Source: Amycolatopsis thermalba (GTDB lineage Bacteria; Actinomycetota; Actinomycetes; Mycobacteriales; Pseudonocardiaceae). Taken from it: 64,000 bases of DNA. The notes under the pieces are model-generated. The model was not told the origin of the DNA and ran no database searches. It saw only the letters and a list, made by a program, of their open reading frames with translations. Positions 32,508-41,265 of the stretch are shown one piece after another; the first letter of the stretch is position 1; every line of letters begins with the position of its first letter. The stretch is taken from contig NZ_PQHW01000010.1 of the NCBI RefSeq assembly GCF_003385215.1, forward strand, positions 41,167-105,166, written 5' to 3'. A program made the translations under genes and the position numbers.

Positions 32508-33165
32508 GGCACTGAACTTACAGCATGACCAGTAATCACTGCGCGAAACTCAACCAAATCGGCGTGTTTCGAGCCATCAAGCACACTACGATCCGGCGGC
32601 TGCGGTCGGAGCTGACGTATCGGGCGCGACCGCGTCTGGGCGAAGACCAAGCAGAAGCCCGGCCGGTCGAAGTCTTACCTCTGACGGTATTGCCTCCTTC
32701 GGGCGCTTCCGACGCTCCATCACCAGTGGCACCCGCGCCTCGAGAACAAGCGGCCGCTCCCCCAGTGCCACCGACCGCGATCCAGCGGTGCCGCGCACGT
32801 TAGCCGGGTAGGAACCCGTGTGCATCTGGGTGGAGCCGCCGGGGGCACACTTCCCCACACTCGTTTCGGGGCTTATCGGCGCCGAGAGAATCGCTCATCC
32901 TGGAGAAGCGGCCCCGCAGGAAGCGATTTGGCTCCCTGCGGGGAAATTGACGCAGAGGGGCGATCCCCGCACGTGGCCCTCCGCGAGCAGTAGAGCACAA
33001 CAATGCACCCCGCGGACCCACGCACCTGCAGCTGCGCGCCTTGCGACAAAGCAAATTCCCTCGCCTCCTTCCGGTCACCCCTGTCCCTTTCGGGTCCATT
33101 CGCCGGAGTTAGGGGCAGGTCGACCGCTCGACCTGGCGCGGTCGCCACCAAGGAGGTTGACGCCG
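32508..33165. other. Gene-free stretch
   Basis: No convincing gene occurs over 658 bp. The short frames at 32525 (+) and 32586 (-) are proline/alanine-rich, lack ribosome sites and overlap each other. This region probably holds the promoters of the leftward XRE-ImmA operon and of the rightward excisionase gene. Confidence 0.5.
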
Positions 33166-33489
33166 ATGAGCAGTTTTTCTCGGGCAGGGTCGCATTCTCG
33201 GCTTACCCGTCCGACTACCGCACCTCGGAGCGGCGATCGAGCGCTGTCTCGTGGTGGGCAGAGTTCCGGCGCTTCGCCAGCGGCTCAGCCGTCCGAGTCG
33301 ACGGTGCCGATGCTGTTCACTGCGGAGCAGGCGGCGGTGATCTTGCAGTTGCGGCCGTCGTGGTTGCGGCGGAAAGCTGCGGCACGCGCGGTGCCGTGTC
33401 GATTTGTGGGCAAGCATCTGCGGTTCGCTCGCGGGGACCTGGAGACCATCGCCGAAATGAGTGCCCAGAAGCCGCGAAGGAGCTCCTGA
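33166..33489 (+). CDS. Excisionase-like helix-turn-helix protein
   Basis: A 107-residue protein with a MerR-like winged helix of the excisionase type: 'MLFTAEQAAVILQLRPSWLR' then 'RKAAARAVPCRFVGKHLRFA', 'GDLETIAEM'. The first 45 residues are Ser/Arg/Pro-rich. The ATG at 33166 has AAGGAGG 9 bases upstream. It precedes the integrase fragment by 99 bp on the same strand, the usual xis-int order of actinobacterial integrative elements. It may direct excision or simply regulate int, but the partner integrase is broken. Confidence 0.8.
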   Translation: MSSFSRAGSHSRLTRPTTAPRSGDRALSRGGQSSGASPAAQPSESTVPMLFTAEQAAVILQLRPSWLRRKAAARAVPCRFVGKHLRFARGDLETIAEMSAQKPRRSS

Positions 33490-33588
33490 CCTCAAAGAAC
33501 CTTCAATGGCGGCTTGCTTTATTGACGGACATCGAGCGTCCATATGCCCGTCAATTCATCCACCCAAAACATTGAGGGGTGATTCGTC

Positions 33589-34132
33589 ATGGCTTTCGTC
33601 GAGAAAAGCGGAAAAGACTCGTGGAGGGTTCGTTATTGGCGGGACGACGGGACGCATGGGTCGTTGTCCGGATTTCGGACGAAGAAGGAGGCGCAGGACA
33701 AGGCCGCCGAGATCGATGCCGACAAGCGGCGGGGCACGTTCCTCGATCCGGAGGCCGGGAAGCTGCTACTCGCGGAGTGGATCGTGACCTGGTTCGACGC
33801 CATCGACGTCGCGCCCGCGACGCTGGCGCAGTATCGCACACCGGGTGCGGCCTGAGGTGCGGGTGCAGCCGATCCTGACCGGACTGCGCTTCCACGACCT
33901 CCGGCACAGCCACAAAACCTGGATGATCGCCGACGGCATCCCCGAGGTCGCACAGTCGCGGCGACTGGGGCACCGGATTCCCGACGAGATCCGCGACGTC
34001 TACTCCCACGTCGCCGCCGAAGTCGAGACCCGCCTGCTGGACAGCCTCGAACGCCGCTGGCACGACGCCGTCGCCACCGTGCATGAACAGCACGGGCCGA
34101 CGATCACGCGACCACTTCTCCTCGCCGCCTGA
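33589..34132 (+). pseudogene. Tyrosine site-specific integrase with internal deletion
   Basis: The first frame (33589-33855) gives the N-terminal arm-binding region ('KSGKDSWRVRYWRDDGTHG', 'EWIVTWFDAIDVAPATLAQY') and then a stop. A second frame (to 34132) supplies the catalytic C-terminus: 'GLRFHDLRHSHKTWMIADG', 'GHRIPDEIRDVYSHVAAEVE', with Arg-His and the Tyr nucleophile. About 200 residues between, including the first catalytic Arg, are missing and the frames do not match. The integrase cannot work, so the island is probably fixed unless rescued. It lies 416 bp from tRNA-Pro, its likely attachment site. Confidence 0.85.
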
Positions 34133-34493
34133 CACGCTCCAACACGTGGCCCGCTGCCGGCCGGCAGCGGGCCACCGTCATATCCGGATCTCGTCGAGCG
34201 CCGTTGGCGCCGCCAAACGATCGGATCGCACCCGAACCACCGCCAACCGGTCCCAACCGTCCAGCGCGGCCGTCAGCCGGGCGCAACGACGCCGATCCCG
34301 CCGCAACCGGCACGACCCCGGATCGGGTTTCGGGCGGTTCGAGCAGGTTCAGGTCAGTTGGTCAAAGTGCGGCCGAGCAGGAGCGGTTAGGCGACTTCAT
34401 TTGCCGTCGGAAGCATGATCCACTCCAGAATCGCTCCTGCACACTCCAGTTGATCTTGAAATCGACCAGGCTGAGCGAACGTGAAGGAAACAC
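34133..34493. other. Gap between integrase remnant and tRNA-Pro terminator
   Basis: No gene is supported. An attachment junction would be expected near the tRNA end, but no second copy of the tRNA 3' sequence is seen elsewhere in this window. Confidence 0.4.
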
Positions 34494-34536
34494 GAAAAGC
34501 CCGCTGACCTGGGCTTCCACCCAGAGCCAGCGGGCT
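34494..34536 (-). terminator. Rho-independent terminator of tRNA-Pro
   Basis: On the minus strand AGCCCGCTG and CAGCGGGCT form a stem that encloses a second small hairpin (CTGGG/CCCAG), followed by TTTT. It starts 12 bases after the tRNA 3' end. Confidence 0.8.
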
Positions 34537-34547
34537 CCATCAGACCG

Positions 34548-34621
<74 letters not shown>

Positions 34622-34773
34622 GCCGTCGCCTGCCGTGAGGCTCGGCGACGGGGATAGCTTATTACGGACCGCACACAGCCCGGTAGCGGGGTGCCTTCAA
34701 GTCGCTGGCCTGGGCGGATGGGGCCGGCCCCACCCCGCACAGGTGCGCCGCCACCCCACCAGCGGGCCACCGC

Positions 34774-35466
34774 TCACAGGTGCGCGGCCAGCCGCGCCGC
34801 CAGCTCCGGTGCGCCGGACAGCTCCTCCCGGATCGACGCTGTCGCCATGGTGGTGAACAGCTCCCTGGGCGTGGCCGACCAGTCGAGGCCGCCGAAGGGT
34901 GGCTCCGGGTCGTATTCGATGCCGAACTGGAGGAACTTCGCGACGTCCTCGCTGGTGAACCTAGCCGCCAGGTGCAGGGCCATGTCGATCCCCGCGGCCA
35001 CGCCCGCCGCCGTCAGGATCTTGCCCTCGTCGACCCACCGGCGGCTCACCGGCACCGCGCCGAACGCGCGCAGCGCCTCCAGGAAAGACCAGTGCGTGGT
35101 GGCCTCCCGGCCCTCCAGCAGGCCCGCCGCGCCCAGGATCAGCGAACCGGTGCAGACCGAGGCCGTCACCTCCGCCCGCGCGGCCGCCGAGCGCACGTAG
35201 TCCAGCAACCGCTCGTTCGTCAGGGCCCGCAGTGTGCCGGCCTGGCCGCCGGGCACCACCAGGGCGTACGGCGCGGGCACGTCGTCGAAGGTGCGCTCCG
35301 CCGTCAGCGACAGGGGGATGTCCGAGTGCAGCGGGTCCAGGCTCTCCGCGACCACCGTGGCCTCGAAGGACGGGTCCGCGTGCCGCAGCGACGCCAGGAC
35401 CTGCAGCGGGCCGATCAGATCAAGGGGCGTGAGCCCGGGATACAGCACGAAAGCGATCGTCTTCAT
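34774..35466 (-). CDS. DJ-1/PfpI family protein
   Basis: A 230-residue glutamine-amidotransferase-like protein. The fold begins 'KTIAFVLYPGLTPLDLIGPL'. The nucleophile elbow 'TASVCTGSLILGAAGLLEGR' holds the conserved Cys, followed by 'ATTHWSFLEAL' and 'WVDEGKILTAAGVAAGIDMA'. These features place it in the isocyanide hydratase/AraC-N-terminal subgroup rather than proteases. ATG 35466 is divergent from the GlxA-like regulator at 35557, with only 90 bp between, so the regulator may control it. Confidence 0.88.
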   Translation of the reverse strand: MKTIAFVLYPGLTPLDLIGPLQVLASLRHADPSFEATVVAESLDPLHSDIPLSLTAERTFDDVPAPYALVVPGGQAGTLRALTNERLLDYVRSAAARAEVTASVCTGSLILGAAGLLEGREATTHWSFLEALRAFGAVPVSRRWVDEGKILTAAGVAAGIDMALHLAARFTSEDVAKFLQFGIEYDPEPPFGGLDWSATPRELFTTMATASIREELSGAPELAARLAAHL

Positions 35467-35556
35467 GCACCGCAGCCTGGCGGGCACCACGGCTGCCCGG
35501 GCACGGGATGTCCGAAAACCTGGGATCGTCGTCGGACGGACGGCTACGCTGACGCC

Positions 35557-36522
35557 ATGCGCCGGATGGTGATCGTCGGGTACGAGGAGTCCGCCCTGCT
35601 GGACATCGCCTGCCCGGCGGACGTCCTCGACGCCGCCAACCGGTACGGCGCCACCCCGGCGTACGAGGTCACCCTGGTCAGCCTCGACGGCCGGCCGATC
35701 CGCTGCCAGAACGCGCTCACCCTCGCCGCGCAGGACCGGCTCGACCGGCTCCGCGGCCCGGTCGACACGCTGATCGTCGCGGGCGGGACGGGCCACGCGA
35801 GAGCCGCGGCGGACGTCAGGCTGACCACCCACGTCCGCCGGGTGGCGGCGACGGCCAGGCGGGTCGCATCGGTCTGCACGGGGACGTCCGTGCTCGCCGC
35901 GGCGGGGCTGCTCAACGGCCGGCGGGCGACGACGCACTGGATGTGGGCGGCGAAGCTGGCCCGGCAGTACCCGGAGATCACCATCGACCCGGCGCCGCTG
36001 TTCGTCCAGGACGGCAACGTGCACACGGCCGCGGGCGTGACGAGCGGGCTGGACCTGACGCTGTCGTTCGTCGAGGCCGACCACGGGCCGAGCCTGGCGC
36101 GCGAGGTGGCCCGCGCGCTGGTCACGTACCTGCAGCGGCCGGGCAACCAGGCGCAGGTGAGCATGTTCCTCGCCGCGCCGCCGCCCGAGCACCGCCAGGT
36201 GGCCGACCTGGCGGCGTACATCACCGGCCACCCCGGCGGCGATTTGTCGACCCGGGCGCTGGCGGAGCGGGCGGGGCTGAGCGAGCGGCAGCTGACGAGG
36301 CTGTTCCGGGAACACGCCGGGGTACCGCCGGGCCGGTTCGTCAGACGGGCCCGCACCGAGGCCGCCTCCCAGCTGCTCGCCACTACGGACCTGCCGTTGA
36401 CCGCCGTGGCCCGGCGGTGCGGGTTCACCTCGGCGGAGACGCTCCGCCAGGCGTTCGTCGAGTTGTGCGGCACCCCGCCGTCGGCGTATCGGCGCCTGCA
36501 CCGGCGGGCCTGCATCGCCTGA
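35557..36522 (+). CDS. GlxA-type AraC family regulator (DJ-1/PfpI + AraC domains)
   Basis: A 321-residue regulator with an N-terminal DJ-1/PfpI domain ('LLDIACPADVLDAANRYGAT', 'VASVCTGTSVLAAAGLLNGR') and a C-terminal AraC helix-turn-helix pair. The latter reads 'DLSTRALAERAGLSERQLTR', 'LFREHAGVPPGRFVRRARTE', 'VARRCGFTSAETLRQAFVEL'. The Cys of the sensor is kept, though it is usually only a ligand site in these proteins. A TACGCT hexamer 10 bases before the ATG suggests a very short leader. It is divergent from a related DJ-1/PfpI gene, a common arrangement in which it activates its neighbour. Confidence 0.9.
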   Translation: MRRMVIVGYEESALLDIACPADVLDAANRYGATPAYEVTLVSLDGRPIRCQNALTLAAQDRLDRLRGPVDTLIVAGGTGHARAAADVRLTTHVRRVAATARRVASVCTGTSVLAAAGLLNGRRATTHWMWAAKLARQYPEITIDPAPLFVQDGNVHTAAGVTSGLDLTLSFVEADHGPSLAREVARALVTYLQRPGNQAQVSMFLAAPPPEHRQVADLAAYITGHPGGDLSTRALAERAGLSERQLTRLFREHAGVPPGRFVRRARTEAASQLLATTDLPLTAVARRCGFTSAETLRQAFVELCGTPPSAYRRLHRRACIA

Positions 36523-36945
36523 GCAGCGGGCCGCGCCGCCCGCCGCACGACCGCCAAAAGGCGGGGTACCCGCGCGAACCGGACAGGACGCCGAACCCTG
36601 CACGGCGCGAGCAGCGGGGCGGGCTGAACGTCCCAGGGCGTGCCCTCGGCACGCACGACCACCGAGGCGAGCGCCCGCCTGGACGGCGCCGGGGACACGC
36701 GCGGACCGGACAGGACGCCCCAACCTGCACGACCTGAGCAGCGGGCCGAACGCCCGGCCGCACGACCCGGCGCGCGCAACCACCGAAGCGACCCCCGGAC
36801 CGGACCGTCGAACGAGACCGGGAACCCGCGCGAACCGGACAGGCCCCCCGAGCCTGCACCGTCAGGAGCAGCGGGCCGGGCCGCCCGCCGCACGACCACC
36901 GAGGCGAACCCCGGACGAGCCGGTGGAACCCGCGCGCGGAGCGGT
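36509..36945. repeat. Degenerate tandem repeats of about 88-129 bp
   Basis: Four related units start at about 36509, 36597, 36724 and 36853. Each has CCTGCA, then a GAGCAGCGGG core, an Arg/Pro-coding C-rich stretch with CGCACGACC, and CGCGCGAACCGGACAGG or a close variant. The first unit includes the last codons of the AraC gene, so the array grew from its 3' end. It fills most of the 468-bp gap before the GT87 gene; only its last 45 bp, with the GT87 promoter, lie outside. Confidence 0.7.
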
Positions 36946-36963
36946 ACCACGCCGCGACCTGTC

Positions 36964-36990
36964 GTTATCGAATATCTACAGTAGGGCTCG
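36964..36990 (+). promoter_or_regulatory. Probable promoter of the GT87 gene
   Basis: An AT-rich patch (TTATCGAATATCTACAGT) ends with TACAGT at 36977-36982, a -10-like hexamer 8 bases before the ATG. This predicts a leaderless or near-leaderless message. Confidence 0.45.
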
Positions 36991-38223
36991 ATGCGCAAAT
37001 ACCTGTGGCTGGTCCCGGTGCCGTGTGCGGTCTGGCTCTTCTTCGCGGTGCAGGGGATGATGCACTACCTGCCCACCCGCCCCCAGATCGACCTCGAGGT
37101 CTACCGCCACGGCGTGCAGGCCTGGTGGGACGGCCGGGACATGTACGGCGCGCTGCCGGAGGTCGCCAACGGCGCGCAGCTGCCGTTCGTGTACCCGCCG
37201 TTCGCCGCGTTGCTGCTGTCACCCCTGGCGATGCTGCCGTGGGACGCCTCCGTCGTCACGCTGTACGTCCTCAACGGCCTCAGCATGTTCGTCACCGTCT
37301 ACCTGGTCGCGCGCGCCGTCCGGCCGCAGCTCGGGCGCGACGGCGGGGTCGCCGTCGCGTCGGTGGTGCTTCCGCTCACCGTCTTCCTCGAACCGGTCAG
37401 CCAGACGTTCGGCTTCGGGCAGGTCAGCATCATCATGATGGCCCTGGTGACGGTCGACTGCCTGGCCGGGCGCACGATCTGGCCGCGTGGCTTCGGCATC
37501 GGCCTGGCCGCGGCCCTCAAGCTCACCCCGGCCGCGTTCGTGTTGTTCTTCCTCATCCGCCGCGACTACCGGTCGGCGATCACCTCGGCGATCACGTTCG
37601 CCGTGGCCTCCGTCATCGGGTTCGTCGCGGACTTCGGCGGCTCGATCCACTACTGGTTCCAGGGCGGCCTGAGCGGCGGCGGCGTCAGCGGCACCGCGTT
37701 CGCCACCAACCAGGCCATCGAGGCCGTCGTCGTGCGCACCGGGCTGACCGGCGCGGCCGAGAAGGCCGTGTGGCTCGTCCTGGTGCTCGGCCTGCTGGCG
37801 CTGGTCGCGAACGCGATGCGCCGCGCCGAACCGGCCCTCGCGTTGATGGCCTGCGCCGGCCTCGCCCTGCTCGTCTCCCCCACCTCGTGGTCGCACTACT
37901 ACGTGTGGGTGGTGCCGGCGCTCGTCGTCATGCTCGGGCTCACGGTCCGCCGCGCCGAGGACCGCTCGTGGCTGGCCACCGCGTGGCTCGGCTGGGGCGC
38001 GCTGACCGCGGTGTTCTTCGTCTGGGCGCCGTTCCACACCCTGCCGGAGACCGACTTCCCGGTCGTGCACCGCGACTGGACGTTCCCCGAGCAGCTCTCC
38101 GCCGCCACCTACGTCCTGGTCGGCGTCGCCCTGTTGCTGGCCTTCGCGATCCCCCGTCAGAAGGATCGCGAGCTGACGCCGGTCACGCCCGCAAGGCGCC
38201 CCGCCGGCGCTGCCAGTCGGTGA
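36991..38223 (+). CDS. GT87 polyprenol-phosphate-dependent alpha-(1->2) mannosyltransferase (DUF2029)
   Basis: A 410-residue integral membrane glycosyltransferase with about ten hydrophobic segments. The GT87 signature 'PQIDLEVYRHGVQAWWDGRD' contains the likely catalytic Asp, followed by 'LPFVYPPFAALLLSPLAML', 'FGFGQVSIIMMAL', 'GIGLAAALKLTPAAFVLFFL' and 'LVSPTSWSHYYVWVVPAL'. Relatives such as PimE and Rv2181 add mannose to PIM/LAM lipids on the outer side of the membrane. It overlaps the 3' end of the convergent glutamine-synthetase-like gene by 41 bp. A second paralogue lies at 55958. Confidence 0.9.
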   Translation: MRKYLWLVPVPCAVWLFFAVQGMMHYLPTRPQIDLEVYRHGVQAWWDGRDMYGALPEVANGAQLPFVYPPFAALLLSPLAMLPWDASVVTLYVLNGLSMFVTVYLVARAVRPQLGRDGGVAVASVVLPLTVFLEPVSQTFGFGQVSIIMMALVTVDCLAGRTIWPRGFGIGLAAALKLTPAAFVLFFLIRRDYRSAITSAITFAVASVIGFVADFGGSIHYWFQGGLSGGGVSGTAFATNQAIEAVVVRTGLTGAAEKAVWLVLVLGLLALVANAMRRAEPALALMACAGLALLVSPTSWSHYYVWVVPALVVMLGLTVRRAEDRSWLATAWLGWGALTAVFFVWAPFHTLPETDFPVVHRDWTFPEQLSAATYVLVGVALLLAFAIPRQKDRELTPVTPARRPAGAASR

Positions 38224-39508
38224 CCGCGGAGCAGCCCGCCTCCAGCTCGGCCCGCAGCAGCGCCTCCTGCTGAGCCGCGACCTCGTCACCGAGCAGCTTC
38301 GCCACCCGGTCCAGCCCGGACAACGCCTCCCACGGCGTGCCCGGCGACGCACCCACGACCTCCCCCGCCGGCGGCAGCGGAACCCCCTCCTCGATGCCGG
38401 CCCGGCCCGCCGCCAGCAGCGCCGCGAGCACCAGGTGCGGCTGCGCGTCGGCGCCGGCGAACCGGAACTCCAGCCGCAGCGACGCGTCGCGCCCGGCCAC
38501 TCGCACCGGCGCCGTCCGGTCGTCCACGCCCCACCGCAGCTCCCGCGGCGAGAACGGCGCTGTCCGCAGCCGCACGTAGCTGTTCCAGGTCGGCGCCCAC
38601 ACCGGGGCCAGCGCCGCCGCGTCCCGCAGCACCCCGGCCAGGAACGACGCCATCACCGGCGACAGCGCGGTCCCGTTCCCCGACGCGGGCTCCCCCGCGA
38701 CGGAAGACAACGACAGGTGCACGTGGCACGAACACCCCTGCCCCGGCCCCGGCGCCGCCAGATACGCCGCGGACACCCCGTGCTCCGCGGCCACCGACCG
38801 CACGATCATCTGCTGCAACAAGGCGTCGTCACACGCGGCGAGCGCATCCCGGTGCCGCAGCACGATCTCGTACTGCCCGGGATGGCACTCGGCACGCGCG
38901 GACTCCACCCCCAGCCCGGACCGCTCCAGCGCCACCCGCAGATCACGCAGCACCGGCCGCATCCGCTCGGTCCCGCCGACCGCGTAGTCCACGCCGTGCG
39001 CGCTCAGCGGGCCGTCCGCGTCGCTGAACACGACCTCGTGTTCCAACCCCGCTGACGGCACGTACCCGAGCGATTCGAGCGCCATCAGCTGCTCGGTCAG
39101 GGCCCGCCGCGGAGCCGCTCGCGCCGGTTCGCCGTCCGGCCACTCGACGTCGCACACGATGCCGCACAACCCGTCCGGCAGCGCGGTCATCGTCGCCGGA
39201 TCGGGCCGCATCCGCAGGTCCCCGTAGCCGCCGAGGTAGCGAGCGAGCGGGCTGTCCGGCCCGGCCGGCAGCGCCTCCCGCTCCACGTCCCAGGCGAACA
39301 CGTACGTGCAGACCCCGTAACCGCCGGAGAGCACTTCCTCGGCCACGAACCGCCCGGACAGCTCGACCGCGGCGAACCGGGCGTGCGGATCGGGCACCAG
39401 CAGCAGCACCCGCGGCACGTCCCCGCGCGCCAGCGCCACGCGCAGGCCCCGGGCGGCCGCGGCCCGCTCGGCGAGCGTGCGCGGCCCGACCGGGCGGGGC
39501 GCTCTCAC
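38183..39508 (-). CDS. Glutamine-synthetase-like ligase in siderophore operon
   Basis: A 441-residue GS-family (GlnA-type) protein. Visible motifs are 'DLRMRPDPATMTALPDGLCG', 'SAGLEHEVVFSDADG', 'SARAECHPGQYEIVLRHRDA', 'GCSCHVHLSLSSVAGEPASG' and 'APVWAPTWNSYVRLRTAPFS', 'SLRLEFRFAGADAQPHL'. The pattern is nearer to gamma-glutamylpolyamine synthetases (GlnA2/GlnA3, PuuA) than to true glutamine synthetase. The GTG at 39508 overlaps the IucA/IucC-like stop by GTGA. It may glutamylate cadaverine or another diamine made by the operon's decarboxylase, as detoxification or as a step in siderophore assembly; both are inference. Start and stop are well supported. Confidence 0.85.
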   Translation of the reverse strand: MRAPRPVGPRTLAERAAAARGLRVALARGDVPRVLLLVPDPHARFAAVELSGRFVAEEVLSGGYGVCTYVFAWDVEREALPAGPDSPLARYLGGYGDLRMRPDPATMTALPDGLCGIVCDVEWPDGEPARAAPRRALTEQLMALESLGYVPSAGLEHEVVFSDADGPLSAHGVDYAVGGTERMRPVLRDLRVALERSGLGVESARAECHPGQYEIVLRHRDALAACDDALLQQMIVRSVAAEHGVSAAYLAAPGPGQGCSCHVHLSLSSVAGEPASGNGTALSPVMASFLAGVLRDAAALAPVWAPTWNSYVRLRTAPFSPRELRWGVDDRTAPVRVAGRDASLRLEFRFAGADAQPHLVLAALLAAGRAGIEEGVPLPPAGEVVGASPGTPWEALSGLDRVAKLLGDEVAAQQEALLRAELEAGCSAVTDWQRRRGALRA

Positions 39509-41265
39509 CACGCCCCCGCCGGGTCCGGGGCGTGCAGCGGGTTCGGCACGCGCCCCCACCGCACGTCGAACTCGTCGTCGCGGTCGACCTTGTCGAACCC
39601 CTGCCCGGCCAGGTGTTCCCGGTTCAGCGTGACCCGCTCGACGTCCGGCGCGAACAGCAGGCACGCGTCGAACCGCCGCGCGACGTCCGGGTTCTCCGCC
39701 CGGTAGCGGCCGACGACCTCGCGCACCAGCTCCCAGAACCGCGCCCGCGGGAAGGCCAGGTCGTCGAGCAGGATCTCCGCCCAGAACCGCAGCTGACCGG
39801 AGAACACCGAACTGAACAGCGACTGCGCGAGCAGGTGCGCCGGCCAGCGCAGCATCTCCCCGGCCGCCTCCGGCGCGAGCAGGCGGTAGCAGTCCAGGTC
39901 CTCGTCCAGGAGGTCGACGCCCTGCGCGAAGTCCTTGATCGCCACCCGCAGCGGCCGCCCGCGCTCGTCGACGATCAGGATCAGGTTCTGGCCGTGCGGG
40001 CAGAACCCGACGCCGTAACGCAGCAGCCACTGCAGCAGCGGCGTGAGCAGCAGGTCGAACACCGTGGCGCACCAGCGTTCGGCGTCCCAGCCGGACCGCT
40101 GGATCAGGCCCGTGATCACCGACGCGCCCGAGCGATCGCGGTAGGGCAGCGCGGCGAACGAGATCGCCTGCTCCCCCTCGGCCAGCCGGGACACCAGCGG
40201 TTCCCGCCACAACGCCCCGAGTGTTTCGTGGAACCGGTACGGCAGGTCCTCGATGGCGCCGAACAGCGGGTGCTCGACCGACACGCTCGCGACCTCGCCG
40301 AGCAGCTCGAACCGGTACTCGCCGGCGAGCAGCGGATCCGCCGCGCCGACCCGCTTCAGCCAGCTCGTCACCGCCGGCCCGGCGAGCGTCGCGCCGGCCG
40401 CCAGCCCGCGGTAGACGAGCGTGTTGCGCACCGACACCGCGGTCTTGACGTCGTACCGGTCCGGCCGCGACACGTTCGCCAGCGTCCGCACCGTCTGGTG
40501 TGGACGGTAGGCGTCCCGGGACTCGCCCAGCTCGATCACCACCCCGGTGGCGAGTTCCCCGGCGTAGAGGGTGCCGAGGATCTCGTCGGCCTGCCACGGG
40601 TGCACCGGCACCCACACGTACTCGGCGGGGTCGGCGAGCCGGGCGAACTCCGCGCGCTGGTCGCCGACGACCTCCCCGGCCAGCAGCGTCTCGGCCGACA
40701 ACGAGTCCACGCAGCGGAACCGCGCGTGGTCGCGGTGCACGGCGAACCACCGCAGCCGCACGTCGGCCCCGGCCTCCGGCGCGTACCGGGCGCGGTCGCC
40801 GGCGGAGAACCCGACCCGGCCCTTGTTCAGCACCAGCCGCGGATGCCCGGTGAGGTGCCCGTCGGCCAGGTTGTAGTCCATCGTGGACAGTTCCGCGGCG
40901 CTGGGGGCGCGGCGCAGGCGGGCGGCCTCGTTGGTGACCGTGGCGGTCAGCTCGGCCAGCACGTCCGCGAGCCGCAGCCCGGACAGGCCCAGCTCCTTGC
41001 GCGCGTCCACCACCAGCACGCGCGGGTCGGTGGCCGGTTCGCCGTCCCGCAACGCGGAACCCGGCTGCACCGTCCACGACTCGAAGGCACCGCGCCGGGC
41101 CCGGAACTCGTAGGTCACCTCCGGCAACGCCAGCCGCCAGAGCCGGTGCTCCGCGTCGTCCGCCGGCGACGGGTCGAACAGACCCTCGTAGGACAGTTCG
41201 CCGAGCATCTTGTGCACGATCAGCGTGCCGGCCGCGCGCCACGCCTGCGCTGAGTCCACGCTCAC
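39505..41265 (-). CDS. IucA/IucC-family NRPS-independent siderophore synthetase (DesD-like)
   Basis: A 586-residue adenylating synthetase. Family motifs include 'GHPRLVLNKGRVGFSAGDRA' with 'RYAPEAGADVRLRWFAVHRD', 'VWVPVHPWQADEILGTLYAG', 'SVRNTLVYRGLAAGATLAGP' and the C-terminal 'GVGFCPHGQNLILIVDERGR', 'VAIKDFAQGVDLLDED'. Such enzymes join a carboxylate (succinyl or citrate) to a hydroxamated diamine; the type C/DesD group forms desferrioxamines. The GTG at 41265 overlaps the monooxygenase stop by GTGA. The whole operon follows an iron box, so expression should rise in iron starvation. Confidence 0.9.
   Translation of the reverse strand: MSVDSAQAWRAAGTLIVHKMLGELSYEGLFDPSPADDAEHRLWRLALPEVTYEFRARRGAFESWTVQPGSALRDGEPATDPRVLVVDARKELGLSGLRLADVLAELTATVTNEAARLRRAPSAAELSTMDYNLADGHLTGHPRLVLNKGRVGFSAGDRARYAPEAGADVRLRWFAVHRDHARFRCVDSLSAETLLAGEVVGDQRAEFARLADPAEYVWVPVHPWQADEILGTLYAGELATGVVIELGESRDAYRPHQTVRTLANVSRPDRYDVKTAVSVRNTLVYRGLAAGATLAGPAVTSWLKRVGAADPLLAGEYRFELLGEVASVSVEHPLFGAIEDLPYRFHETLGALWREPLVSRLAEGEQAISFAALPYRDRSGASVITGLIQRSGWDAERWCATVFDLLLTPLLQWLLRYGVGFCPHGQNLILIVDERGRPLRVAIKDFAQGVDLLDEDLDCYRLLAPEAAGEMLRWPAHLLAQSLFSSVFSGQLRFWAEILLDDLAFPRARFWELVREVVGRYRAENPDVARRFDACLLFAPDVERVTLNREHLAGQGFDKVDRDDEFDVRWGRVPNPLHAPDPAGAW

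Noticed and set aside
32525..32858. Short overlapping frames on both strands (92 and 90 residues)
   Set aside because: They are low-complexity, lack ribosome sites, and resemble neither each other nor a known family.
38183..41242. 1019-residue open frame ending in the GS-like protein
   Set aside because: The first 580 residues are a frame-shifted reading of the IucA/IucC gene. The GTGA overlap at 39508 defines the true start.
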